Shown piece after piece: positions 17,100-27,631 of a stretch of DNA of 35,503 bases. The translations under genes and the position numbers were made by a program. The stretch's first letter is position 1. Every line of letters starts with the position of its first letter. Location of the stretch: assembly GCA_033064195.1 (NCBI GenBank), contig JARBJD010000539.1, positions 1 to 35,503 of the forward strand. Direction: 5' to 3'. This stretch comes from Blattamonas nauphoetae. Its lineage: Eukaryota > Preaxostyla > Oxymonadida. The notes under the pieces are model-generated. The model saw only the letters and a list, made by a program, of their open reading frames with translations. It searched no databases and was not told the origin of the DNA.

Positions 17100-19937
17100 C
17101 TCACGCCAGCAGATGACACAACAGAGAGCACACGTACAGCGAATTCATCTCCTGCTTCAGCTTCTCGCTCTGCCCCTCTTCTTCAATTTTGAACGACAGG
17201 AGAGGAGACGAGTAGATATCAGTGTAGTCGATGAAAACGATTGAAGACAAGTTTCTTCGTCCACAAACTCGCCTGTCACCAACATCTCGTGGAGAGATTT
17301 CAGTGTGTCGACATTCGTAAAAAGTCGCGAGATCAGCGACTGAACAAACTTCGAAGGATTGGCAAAAGAATAGAGGAGAAACAGTGCAGACGACGGATCG
17401 TCGAACGGATGAATACGATTGCCGTCTTCCTGCTCCTCTTTCTGCCCGCCAAAACCGACACACGCTTCGCTGGAAGCGCTGACGGTCTCCTCGTCTCATC
17501 CCTCCTCTTCTTGCTGTTCTTCGACGTGTTCGTCGACAGATACAGCGCTGGTTGGTATTCGATGAATCGATGGTCGGCGTAGATGTCGTCCACCTTCTTA
17601 AACAGCAGGCTGTGCAGAGCTGATGGCAGGAACGACGAAGGAAGTCCTTTCGTTGCGGATGTCGCTGGGATCGTCAGCTGGTGAAGTCCACGCAGTGTTG
17701 CCAGTGCTATTGGCATTGACACAGGCGGTGTCAGGAAGGACAGCGCCGCATCGTTCGTTTCCCTGTCGTCGTTGCAATCCCCCTGCTGCTCCCTTCCCTC
17801 CCAGTGTTCCCGAATGAAGTGTCGACATTTTCTGTCCCTACTCCGCCGTCACATTCGTCGCAATCACAACCAACTTCGCCGTCACCATCGCGAACGTGAA
17901 GGGAGTGCGACCAGACGGTGTGGATTCTCGAACGACACAGCCGCACTCGTCGACGCACTGGACGGCGTGATCATCGTCGTGATCACCGAAGGCGAGTTGG
18001 CTGCCCTGAAGGGCGTGGTCTGTTGTGCTCTTCTCTCCGACAGCGGAGATGTCAGAGGACTTTGCGGTGGCGGTGTTAGTTTGGATGAATGGCGCGTCTT
18101 CTTGTTTGATTTATCGCGATCGGCTTGTTTTTCGTTTCTTCGGCGTTCTGTCCAGCTCCAGAACGCTTGATTCGCTTCTTTCCGAACATCTTCGCGATCT
18201 GTCTCGCCCCAGATCAGTCGAGGCGTCACAAACGACGAATCATACAAACACCAAAACGCACCGACATTGATCGGTAGGAACGGTGATTGCTGGATCGTGT
18301 TGTTCGCACTGTCCTGAAAGTCAATCATGTTTCCCGAGTTCTTCAGAGATGCGTTGCTTCGGCCTTTGTGTTTGTCTTCCTTTTCGAGAGAGGTGTGTTC
18401 ACGCGGTCGGAAGATTGATTGCATGATGTCTTCTGATTTTCCGCTTCCAACCTTCGCAAGCACGTGCTGGCCGGTCTTGTCCTTCAACACGGTGAGCAGA
18501 GCGTCTTCTTCAGAGCGGTCTGGAGGGAAGAGAGGGAGGTGAGATTCATGAGAACGAAAAGAGAAAACGATTGGAAGTGAGCTGAGAGCAAAAGTGGTGA
18601 AAAACGAAAAAAAGTGAACTTGTACAGAATCAGACCTCCCGTCAACGCCAGAAACTCGATCAGGTTGTCCACATCATCGTCCTCCTCACCAACCTTCTTC
18701 GCCATCCCGTTTTGATACGTCTGTACCTCTCGCTCCCTCCAAAGTCTGTCCAACACAACTTCGGCGATCTCGTCCAGATGCATCGATCCGAAAGAGTGAT
18801 TCCGAGCTTGCGTCGTTTCGATTCCCACCTTCTTCACAAGCGACGGCTTGAGTTTCATCACTTTCAACACAATCAGCCAGTCCACAAGGTTCGACACATC
18901 ACTTAAATCTCGCCAACTCCCATCCAGCGAGATGGAGGGTGGTTTAGTGTAGAAATGGATGGTTGCGTCGAGTTTGTTCGCTGACATTGACATCTTCGGT
19001 TCTTGTGGCATCCAAATGGCGCTTTGAGAAGAGGAACTGTATTTGAATGTGGGAGTCTGTGTGACGGTGTCTGGACGTTGGGAGGGGATGCTTGAGGCGC
19101 GCCGTCCTGTCGAACGGGAAGGTACGGATTTGCCAGCCCTTCACTCGACTTCACCAGTTACTCCAAGAAGTTCCGAGTTTGGGGCTCTTGGAATTGGAGA
19201 GCATACCGACGTTTCAGTTCTCGCACTCCGATACTCGCCACAGCTTCTCTCACGTGCTATCTGCTCCTTGTCTGTCAGAACCCATGGTTTGATCGGAAGA
19301 CCTCCCAAAATCGTTTCTGCTTTCTGTTTTGTGTTCGAGTTCGGTGCTTTTGTCGTGTTGTGGCGGAATTGTGGCAGGAAGTGGATAGAGGATGATGCAG
19401 AGGGCGACATGTTAATGTAGAAGAAGTAAGGCGATGAAAGAGAGTAAAGTGATGCCGGCGACAGAAAAAACGGCGAAAGAAGATATTTCGGTTCATGCCA
19501 AAGTTGCGATGGCGTCAGCTTGGGATGTGGTTTCTGCGGAGTAGATAGCGGTTGCGTATATTGGATAGGATTCAAAAGCAGAAACGCTGGAGGGAATCAC
19601 GTTGGATTATTGTTGAAGAAAGGGTGTTTTGTGGACATCAGAAGTTGGAGAGTCGCTGCCGATGGTTGGCGAGGTTTTAGGCATCAGAGAGAGGGGGGAG
19701 AGAAATATACATCCGATTTAGTTGGGCTGGATGAACCGGAGCGGGGAGAGAACATGGCGCGAGAAGCGACTCAGGAATCGATTTGAGAAGATCAGAAACA
19801 AATGATTGGCGAGTCAACAGGAAGCAGATATCACGATAATAATCGTGCAAGTGCACTTCGGATGACTGTCGTGGTTCTGGAATGGGCGAGAAGGCCTCGA
19901 TATAGAACAACGGGAGGATCCCACTGAAGGACGCCAT
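17100..19937 (-). pseudogene. Host-like gene remnant with an IWN-type repeat (RME-8/DNAJC13-like?)
   Basis: The minus strand shows coding-like segments in several frames. They begin at an ATG at 19937 (MASFSGILPLFYIEAFSPIP) and include a 175-residue frame (18484-19011), a 202-residue frame (17882-18490) and smaller ones (17333-17722). In the 202-residue frame NVGAFWCLYDSSF followed by PRLIWGETDREDVRKEA resembles the IWN repeats of the endosomal protein RME-8/DNAJC13. A preceding EEDALLTVLKDKTGQHV piece resembles the end of its N-terminal region. No J domain is seen. Frame changes could be introns or decay; I favour decay of a captured fragment. The assignment is tentative. Confidence 0.4.
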
Positions 19938-20853
19938 TTTCTGCTTTTTTGCATATTTTGAGGTGTTTGGAAAGAAGAAGATGACGTAAAAGAGACAGAA
20001 AAGCATAGGTGAACCACAAAAGGAAAAAGATTTCACAAAATACCATTTCTTGTTGGGATACGAGGAACGATGTGATTAACTGTCAAAATTGAGTGAGATA
20101 CGTTTCCTGGACAAAATATTGGGACAATATATAAATAAATATACATAGTTGAGTAGACTTGAAATGGTTGAGGACACAATACTGTCAATAGTCACGAGTG
20201 AGACGGTGCTCTGTGTTGTTGGTCCAGAAGAGAGACTGGAGATGTTCTGAGAATCAAACTTGACTAGAGCAGATCAAGATTGCAAACAGATGTGCCAAAC
20301 GATGGTTTTGCCCTTATTTTCTCCATAGATAATTTGCGGGGGTGAGTTGATCCTGAAAGTCAAAATCAGTTTCCTTTTGTCAAATAGAGTGGAAATGAAA
20401 AGAAAATCAAAATTCAAACCTTGTCGATTCACGCGCTGAGTTTCAGTTGAAAAGGAGATCGGACAGTCCAGTCAGTCCGGTGACTATTTGCATGATTGCA
20501 TGGGCGGATCAGTGACTCAAAGTGACTCGAGATAAAAGTATGGGGTGTGATGCTGACCTGTGTCTAAATTGGTTTGATTTTTCTGAAAATGAGTTGAATT
20601 CTAAAAAATAGTGCGAAATGTGAAAGAAACACTACGAAAAGCGATTGATAGAGGATGGAGATTGTGAATGTGTTTTTGAGAGGAATATCCCAGGATATTG
20701 AGGTGATTATCAAGACTGCTGCGATGTCCGATTGGAAGTGGGACATTTTGGGTCTGGATTCCTCATGTTTTGGACTTATGGGGGTGAGTCACTGACTCGA
20801 TTTTTTTCGGTGACTGGACTCGGTCATTCTTGACTGTCTGTTGCCCATGCCTA
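19938..20853. other. Non-coding right part of the hAT-type element
   Basis: I see no gene. The stretch holds subterminal GTGACT/AGTCAC and GGACT words near 20470-20550 and 20790-20840, likely binding sites for the hAT transposase, and the right terminal repeat. Confidence 0.5.
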
Positions 20854-20861
20854 TGGGAAAG
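20854..20861. repeat. 8-bp target site duplication, right
   Basis: TGGGAAAG, identical to 16704-16711, follows the right terminal repeat. Confidence 0.85.
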
Positions 20862-21219
20862 ATGAAAGATCGATTGGAAAAGATGGAATAGAGATATAAA
20901 CGATGAAAGTTGAATCGAAAACGACGAAAGATAGATAGAAAGGATGGTAGATATTTATGTGATTATCATTCTGAGATCGTCATCCTCTCGTTGAAATGGT
21001 CATTTTTCAAAATAACAAGTTCAGAATTGAGTTTCTTGTATGAGAAAACTGATGCTCACATTAATTTTTAGTCGAAAAGAAGGAATTAGGAGAACGTCAG
21101 TGAAAACGAGAGTTCTGTTCGAAATTGAAAGCGTGGATGTCTCTGCTGACAAACGTTATCTGGTAAAGAAAAGTCGACTCGATGTTGATAAACATTTTCG
21201 ATGAGTCCTCGCTTCGGAT
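20862..21219. other. Host-like spacer beside the right Polinton end
   Basis: A-rich sequence with repeated GATNGAAA-type words (GAAAGATCGATTGGAAAAGATGG and similar), which continues the sequence left of the hAT element. No gene is seen. The six bases before the element end at 21220 are TCGGAT, a candidate target duplication whose partner is not in view. Confidence 0.4.
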
Positions 21220-24200
21220 AGTAGTATAGTAGACGATTTGGGAACCAGATTGAAATAGTCGTTGAAATCAGAAACGAAAAGTCAATTCCGATTGACCATT
21301 TCTAAATCTTGTATTAAAAGGAATTTAGGCCATTTCAATGATGCCAATATTTGACCTAAATTCCAAAAATATGTCCAATATTTTAACCTCATTTTAAGCG
21401 TCAATTTTGAAGCAAATTTTTGATACTTTCCAAAAATGTTGTCACTTTTTTCGATGTTTTTTCACTTTTGAACTCGAACAAAGTGAATCCAACTTGAGAA
21501 CCACTTCGAAAAAATCGAAAAAAATTCTAAAATGTCGGGGACGATGTGAGTCATCGATCAAAACAATCCCGATGAAAATCGGTTGAGAATTCGTGGAGCT
21601 ACGTACCGAACAGTGGTCAAAAAATGGACCAAAAAGTCGATTTTCAGATTTCGCTACTAACAACTACTTTATGTCTCAAATTCACCTCAAACATCTTCTA
21701 AAATTACAAAATCGATTTCGAAAGGTGAGATTCGCGATAAAAAACACTTTTTGGAAAAAAAGTTTGATCCGACCCATTGAGGATTTTTACGAGTCGAAAT
21801 TTTCGAGATACGGTATGGACCCTGTCTTCCATCATCTTTCGCTCAGGAATCGTCCTCTTATGACGCCTTTTTGTGTTAGATTGGATAAGAACGCCTTCTG
21901 GCGACTTTAGGTATGAACCTTTTCACGTCACGATCCTTCGGACACTTTTTTGCCAATTTTCGTTTTTAACGTTAGATCTTCTAAATTCTTCGCATTCACG
22001 TCCTAGCGACGCTTTTTTGAGATTTCCTGTTTTCCCACTTCATTAGTCCTCTTTTTTTGCACACACCTTTGATTCACCACATTTTCACCTCACTTTCAGT
22101 CACCATCTTTTTTGTATGCGTTTTCACATATCATCCTCCCTTTCTCACCTTCCGAGGAGGGAGTGATTGAATTTTTTAACACTTTCGTTCACCAGTTTTT
22201 CTATAAAGGTGATTTTACGTGTTTTTCCTCATATCTTGTCCACACGTTTGTCTTAACAAAAACTCATTTCAATACATTTCATCACTCATCTTTCTTGTTC
22301 CATTTCACCACTTATCCGTTCATAAGACTCTCTCATTTACCTCATTTCACAACCCATTTTTCCGTCGTTTGACGCTCGTGAGCACATCATTATGTCTTCA
22401 TTGTTATTGACTTTTTTGCTTAATTTGACAAAAAGAGATTGAAACAAGGTACAATGAAGTGAGCAAGTACAATAGTGAATGGTGAAGTGGATGAAGTGAG
22501 AATTGAGGTACACTAATGTGTTTTATGAACGCGTTCATCGAAATTTCGCATAAAAAGAGCAAACAAAAGTGAATGAAGTGAGAATCAAGCGATAAAGTGA
22601 AGTGAGGGACGAAAGAAACGAGAAGATCAAAACCAACGAGATCCTGGTTCAGAAATGTGTTTTATGATCGCGTGAATCGAAATTTCACAAACAAAGAGCA
22701 AACAAAAGTGAATGAAGTGGCAATCAAACAATAAAGTGAAGTGAGGGACGAAAGAAACGAGGAGAGTAAAAAACGACGAGATCAAGGTTACAAAATGATT
22801 TTTATGCGCGAACGAAACCAATGTAGTCTAATCCATGTGAACTGAGTTTAGAAAAACATACTGTTGAACTTTAAAACATAATTGGAGAATTGATATTGAG
22901 CGGGCACTGTGGATTGTTTCTATTGTGTTCATAATTGAATTTTAGAATTAGATAAATAAAAAACAAGAGAATACCAGTTTGGTTCCAGTTGTGAGACATC
23001 CTTTGCGACCATAAACAGCAACGCTTCACTCGATTGGATGGTCACTCTTCAGTCCACTTTATCTGGTACACAAATTGATTTTAAGAAAGAATGAATGTGG
23101 AAACAGAGGATACCAATTTCAATCCTTCAGTGACACATTCTTTCGAAGTCTAAAACACCATACTGTACCTCAGATGTGAGGATCATTGACATCGAGTTAA
23201 CTATGGGTTTTAAAAAGTGAACAAAAACAAAAACGTGAGCACACCGGATTCATTTCAGCAATGCCACATTCAGCGAACGATAAACCGCGATCGTGTACCC
23301 AATTCGAAGGTGCCTTTTGTGATCGATTGTATCTGGTACAACAATGGTTTTTATCAAAGAATTCAGTGAAAAAAGTGAACAAACCGGTTAATCTCCAGTC
23401 GGAGCCACACTAATCAGAGCATAAAACACCGTGCTGTACCTGAATGAAGAAGACTGAAAAAGAGCCAAATCGAGTCCGAGAGAAGGTTTTATGAAAAGAG
23501 AAGAGTCGAAATGAAAAAGTCAAAAGAGGGAGAACATGAATTCAAGGTCAATAGAAAGTAAAACAAAGCGGCGTACCTTCTGAATCAAAATCGACGATCG
23601 ATCGAGAAATTTCGAGCACCAAAAAGTTGATCAAAAATTTTAGAACTCATGTTCAACTTTAATTTTTGAAAAAAGTGAGAGACAATGAAGAGAAAATAAG
23701 AATGAAGTGACAATGAAAAGACTAGAGTGAAGTGGAGAGAGAAAAAGAGAAGACAAAAAGTGATGTGATAATGACGGTACAAGAATGAGTCTTAGGAAAA
23801 GATAATTCAAAAAAGAGAACAAACTTGAAAAAATTGGTCGGTGAAAGTCACTTTCGAAAAGTAAGACGCGATAGTTCATCGACGTCGAGAGGATCAGTTG
23901 GTGAGAGGTCAGAAAAGAAATTTAAAAAGAGATGATCAAAAAGGAAGAGCAAACAAGTTATTTGTCAGAAGGGAAACATCCATTTGAGAGATAATAAGCA
24001 GTGGTCGACCGGATCTGAAGGTCACTTTTCGGTTCGATCAGAGAAGGTACAAAAAAGAGTTTTAGGAAATAATGAATTCAAAAATGGAGCAAACCTGTTC
24101 AAAACAAGTCGGGAATGAAACCACCGTTCATAAAACAATGTGATGTACCTGAACGAGAGGAGAAGAAAAAAGTGAATGATCGAGAACGAGAAAGTGATGG

Positions 24201-24404
24201 CAAAAAAGAAACGAGAACAAATGAGATAAAAGAAAGAGAAACACACCTACACTAAACAGTAAAGAACCATCAGGAACGAAATGAGAGGATCAAGTCCCAT
24301 TGAAGTACTTTCTCTGATCAAACAAGACTGATCGAACCCATCGATGTGAGGATCGAAGTCTCGGAAGATCACCAACGCTAAAATCACGAATGAAAATTTA
24401 TTTT
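21220..24404. repeat. Gene-poor terminal region of the right Polinton-like copy
   Basis: This is the inverted counterpart of 4647-7706. The outer 700 bp (21220-21925) and the innermost few hundred bp match closely. The middle (about 22440-24050) is a more worn version of the 140-bp array: GGTAC or GGTTC cores at 22507, 22646, 22786, 23065, 23335, 23776 and 24046 are spaced at about one, two or three units of 135-147 bp. No convincing gene is seen; a short frame at 21671-21910 (plus) matches the one at 7009-7254. Confidence 0.65.
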
Positions 24405-24426
24405 TGAATTTTTTAATTTGAATTAA
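24405..24426 (+). promoter_or_regulatory. T-run motif of the tiny gene (right)
   Basis: GAATTTTTTAATTTGAATTAA reads into the ATG as TTAAATG, as in the left copy. Confidence 0.45.
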
Positions 24427-24582
24427 ATGAATCCAACTGAGATGTACAAGGAAAGACGTCGAGTATGTTCAGAACAAGCATTAATTGAATCAATGAGAGA
24501 AGAGAACTGTTCACTAGTCTCTGAGTATGTCAGAAATAATGTGCCGGTGACGTATGTTCATGAGGGATTGTCATTTTTTTAA
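24427..24582 (+). CDS. Tiny conserved protein next to the terminal region, right copy
   Basis: A 51-residue frame (MNPTEMYKERRRVCSEQALI...) matching the first 47 residues of the gene at 4415-4627. It ends six bases before the fibre ATG, whereas the left copy overlaps it. Conservation across copies with few changes suggests a real small protein. It is basic, has no membrane segment, and its function is unknown. Confidence 0.5.
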   Translation: MNPTEMYKERRRVCSEQALIESMREENCSLVSEYVRNNVPVTYVHEGLSFF

Positions 24583-24587
24583 TTTCA
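24570..24587 (+). promoter_or_regulatory. T-run motif of the fibre gene (right)
   Basis: TTTTTTTAATTTCA abuts the ATG at 24588 and overlaps the last codons and stop of the tiny gene. Confidence 0.4.
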
Positions 24588-25466
24588 ATGAAAGACCAAA
24601 CAGAAATGAATCGAAAAGAATACAATTCACAAATGATTGAGAAAATGATTGATCATAATCTCTCAACAACCAACGAGAATTCGGCAGTGATTGACTCACT
24701 TCAGAAGACAACAGAAGCACACAAGTCAGCGATATCTTCAATCCAAAAAGTAGTCAGCACAAATGGATCAATCACGACACCAACAATTGGAGGATTGATC
24801 AATGTGAATGGAGCGAAGTGGAACATATCAGAGGGATCACTTCCGAAGTATCCAGGAACATATCCAGCTTCAACATTTAAGTCTGGCATATCAATCTCAC
24901 AATCGATTGCAGAAACTTCAGGAATTCAGTTCAATGGTGATGGAATTATTATGTGGTCACCGTGTGACTCACCAGCTTTGTATTACTACGATGAGGACAC
25001 AGGTTCAGGATATTTTTCAATATCCACAACAGGAAGTTTTTCTCAACTGTCAGACTGAAGAGTGAAAAGAAATATTGAACCTTATCCCGATGTTCTTGAG
25101 CAACTGAATAAAGTGGAAATCGTGCAGTACCAATTCAACACATTCGACTCGAAGATCAACAAAGTGACAAAGCAAATAGAGAATGAGACAGATGAAGAAC
25201 ACTTGAAGAACTGCAAAGAGAAATGTGAATGCTTGAAGAAGGAAAGTGAGAAGAAACACATTGGTGTAATTGCACAACAGATCCAAGAAATATTCCCTGA
25301 AGTCGTGAATGATTCCAATCCAGACTGTCTTCAAGTTGATGATGCAGAACTCTCTTGCTTCGGTATCAAAGCCATTCAGGAACTGAGTATCATTGTCGGA
25401 CAACAACAGACGGTCATCAATGAACTGATCCAAAAATATAATTCACTGATCAATACTCCAACATGA
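24588..25466 (+). pseudogene. Fibre-like protein with S74 chaperone, right copy (broken)
   Basis: This is the same gene as 3529-4467: helical stalk, Gly/Ser-rich beta segment and S74 chaperone with the long charged helix and the HIGVIAQQIQEIFPEV stretch. The stalk is shorter than in the left copy by roughly two dozen residues, which suggests that stalk length varies between elements. The gene looks broken about once. Its 3' end overlaps the convergent 136-residue gene by 17 bp, as in the left copy. Confidence 0.7.
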
Positions 25467-25860
25467 GATCAACCAGAAATTCATAGTACTCTTTGGTTAT
25501 TTTTCCATTGATTGTCTCGGTTGTTTCCATCTCGATTGAGTCACCAGAACTGTCTTTGAACCAGATCTTCACTATGGACTGTCGAGTACTTAATTCCCAC
25601 TTCTTTCGCTTCGCAATCTGTTCGTTACAGAAAGCAACAAACGAGTCATTGAATGCATCAGTCTGAATCCAATCACCATGGATTGTGATGTGCTGAGGAA
25701 TATCTTTTGAAATGACAGTTGAGTTACCATTCATTTCTTCCCTCACATGGATGAGTTTACAGTCGAGGAAATGAACATATTTTTGGTTTCGAGAATTGGT
25801 AAAATCAGGATGGAGTTGAGCAGTGTGAGAATTCTGAATTGAGAAATAACGTTTGACCAT
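25450..25860 (-). CDS. Small conserved virion-block protein, right copy
   Basis: A 136-residue protein starting MVKRYFSIQNS, nearly the same as 3135-3545. Differences cluster around residues 26-50. The IVKIWFKDSSGDSIEME region and C-terminal YEFLVDLMLEY are unchanged, so this part is probably the folded core. It follows MCP2 on the same strand after 30 bp. The function is unknown; a minor virion role is inferred from position. Confidence 0.65.
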   Translation of the reverse strand: MVKRYFSIQNSHTAQLHPDFTNSRNQKYVHFLDCKLIHVREEMNGNSTVISKDIPQHITIHGDWIQTDAFNDSFVAFCNEQIAKRKKWELSTRQSIVKIWFKDSSGDSIEMETTETINGKITKEYYEFLVDLMLEY

Positions 25861-25888
25861 TTGTGATTTCTACAAAAAAACATATTCA
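25861..25888 (-). promoter_or_regulatory. T-run motif of the 136-residue gene (right)
   Basis: On the minus strand TATGTTTTTTTGTAG lies about 10 bases before the ATG and fills the short gap after the MCP2 stop. Confidence 0.45.
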
Positions 25889-25890
25889 AT

Positions 25891-27579
25891 TTAATATCCT
25901 CTCTTCACTTCTTCATAGGCTTCTTGGAGTCGACGATCAATGACATATCGCACTCGTGGTTGTCCATTCTCAATCCAGAACAACCAATATGTTGCTTGAT
26001 GTAGTGCTAGAATTGGAGGAGGAGGTCCATCTTTGGTTGATGTGAAATATGGATCAGGTTCACCTTGTTTGATTGGTGTTCCTCTGTAGACAATATTCAC
26101 TGATTCTGCTGTTGAAATACCTTCTTCTCCACCAGCAATTTCACTTCGATCTGTTGGAACCATAAATGTGAAACAAGTTGCATCTGTTACTGGTTTTGTT
26201 CTCTTATATTCCTTTGCTTTATAGTCAAACATTCGAGTTGAACAAATTGAATTTTCAAACTCTTCTGTTGCGGAACAACCAATGAAATCACCATTCACCA
26301 TCATCATTTGATAGAACTCTGGTGAGATTGTTGACATTGGGAAATTGGGAAAGTTGGATCCAAGCATTTCGAAGTGACCAACATAGTGAGGATTTCTGAA
26401 GACTGTACATTCGTTTGGTCTTTCAGGGAACAAGCACATAGGATTCATCAGATTGTTGAGTTTGATACTGATGTTTGATCTCACTCCCATTGCGTTCGCT
26501 TTTGTTTGGAATGATTGTGTGTCAATTCTTTCTGCTTTCATGACATACAGAGTCTTCGAATATGTGTTGAAGAGGGATTGTTTTGTTGCATCAGTGATTT
26601 GATATCCGTAACAAATTGTTGAGACTTTGTCCACCGAAGAGGATTGAACAGTGCAAGTGAAACTTATAGCTCCAACCTCAGCGACTGTACTGGCAGGTGG
26701 AGCATAGCTCCTTTTACTGCTTGCTTTCAGTACTGGATTTCCTATCTGTGTAAATTCCTGTGTTACTGGAGAAAAGTCCCCATCAGACATCAAGAGCATG
26801 TTGGTTTGATCCGACATACTTGTCAAGTCTTTATCTGGAAACAATTCACGGCAACCTTGTGAAGATTTTCGAATGACAGTTGAATGTTGAATTGGACAAT
26901 ACACTAGTGAATCAGTGGTCAAATGAAATCTCAAACGTAAATTTCCAAAGATTGAATTGGGATATTGATCAAATGTACTCAATGGAAGTAAATTCACAAA
27001 TGGAATAACCAACGGAATTGTCTTTGTGAGTTTATTTGTGGATTTATTGACGGGAACATAGTAGAATCCGCACACACTCTGATCCATTCTCTGAACATTT
27101 TCCCAAAGGCTGTAGCAATGCTTCATATTGTTTTTCTCTTCATGTGACTTGAATGTGTGATACAGAAATGATTCGTGAACATGATTGTTCTGAAGTGAAT
27201 TGTCAATAATGTTTCCATGACTGTCGACGAGTCTCATGTCTCGAATTGCATCTGAGGATGATTTGTATCCGACGAATATTCCGGATAGTCCGACGTACTC
27301 TCCTGTTTCACTACTCGTATATGAATATGGAACAGTAATCGTGAGATCAATTCGCAAATGACTCTTCATAAATTCAGTAACATCATGACCGTCATAGCAC
27401 AATGGAACTTCAATCTCATCTCCAATTCTACATGGCATTGGAGGATTCGTTGGATGAACTTCTTGGATGGAATAAATGTGTGGCTCTGAATCCCATTGCT
27501 TTGGAAGATATGATTGAACTTCGATTTGCTCAATTAATGTCGATGTTGGTTTGGATTGATTTGATCTGATACTTCTCAT
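25891..27579 (-). CDS. Major capsid-like protein 2 (MCP2), right copy
   Basis: A whole frame of 562 residues (left copy 559). The framework is nearly identical to the left copy, including GYKSSSDAIRDMRLVD, NNHVHESFLYHTFKS and IPLVIPFVNLLPLSTFDQYP, and so is the long C-terminal half. The same five segments as in the left copy are replaced by unrelated-looking sequence of similar length. This pattern suggests a capsid with fixed core and changing exterior. It lies between MCP1 (52 bp upstream) and the 136-residue gene. The double-jelly-roll fold is inferred from family resemblance. Confidence 0.75.
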   Translation of the reverse strand: MRSIRSNQSKPTSTLIEQIEVQSYLPKQWDSEPHIYSIQEVHPTNPPMPCRIGDEIEVPLCYDGHDVTEFMKSHLRIDLTITVPYSYTSSETGEYVGLSGIFVGYKSSSDAIRDMRLVDSHGNIIDNSLQNNHVHESFLYHTFKSHEEKNNMKHCYSLWENVQRMDQSVCGFYYVPVNKSTNKLTKTIPLVIPFVNLLPLSTFDQYPNSIFGNLRLRFHLTTDSLVYCPIQHSTVIRKSSQGCRELFPDKDLTSMSDQTNMLLMSDGDFSPVTQEFTQIGNPVLKASSKRSYAPPASTVAEVGAISFTCTVQSSSVDKVSTICYGYQITDATKQSLFNTYSKTLYVMKAERIDTQSFQTKANAMGVRSNISIKLNNLMNPMCLFPERPNECTVFRNPHYVGHFEMLGSNFPNFPMSTISPEFYQMMMVNGDFIGCSATEEFENSICSTRMFDYKAKEYKRTKPVTDATCFTFMVPTDRSEIAGGEEGISTAESVNIVYRGTPIKQGEPDPYFTSTKDGPPPPILALHQATYWLFWIENGQPRVRYVIDRRLQEAYEEVKRGY

Positions 27580-27600
27580 TTATAGAAAAATAAAAAATAC
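27580..27600 (-). promoter_or_regulatory. T-run motif of MCP2 (right)
   Basis: On the minus strand TATTTTTTATTTTTCTATAA runs into the ATG as TAAATG, identical to the left copy. Confidence 0.55.
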
Positions 27601-27631
27601 AATATCATAATTTTCTTTTCCTGTTTTGTCT

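Larger units (their letters stand above)
16712..20853. mobile_element. Non-autonomous hAT-type element carrying host-like gene sequence
   Basis: The ends are the perfect 12-bp inverted repeat TAGGCATGGGCA (16712-16723 and 20842-20853). The subterminal words are also inverted: GTCACCGGACTC near 16730 and GAGTCCAGTCACCG on the opposite strand near 20810, with more GTCAGTCCGGTGACT-type words near 20470-20480. The 8-bp duplication TGGGAAAG on both sides is diagnostic of hAT insertion. No hAT transposase is visible inside. Instead about 2.8 kb of multi-frame, coding-like sequence on the minus strand (about 17100-19937) occupies the core. This fits a gene-fragment-carrying (Pack-type) element mobilised by a transposase encoded elsewhere. 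Confidence 0.8.

Noticed and set aside
7706-21220. One element with terminal repeats at 4647-7706 and 21220-24404 enclosing the middle
   Set aside because: The termini point inward to the middle and the capsid genes lie outside it, so the middle is flanking DNA, not the body of an element.
22112-22410. Phe/His-rich frames in the right terminal region
   Set aside because: They arise from T- and C-rich repeat sequence and are not kept in the left copy.
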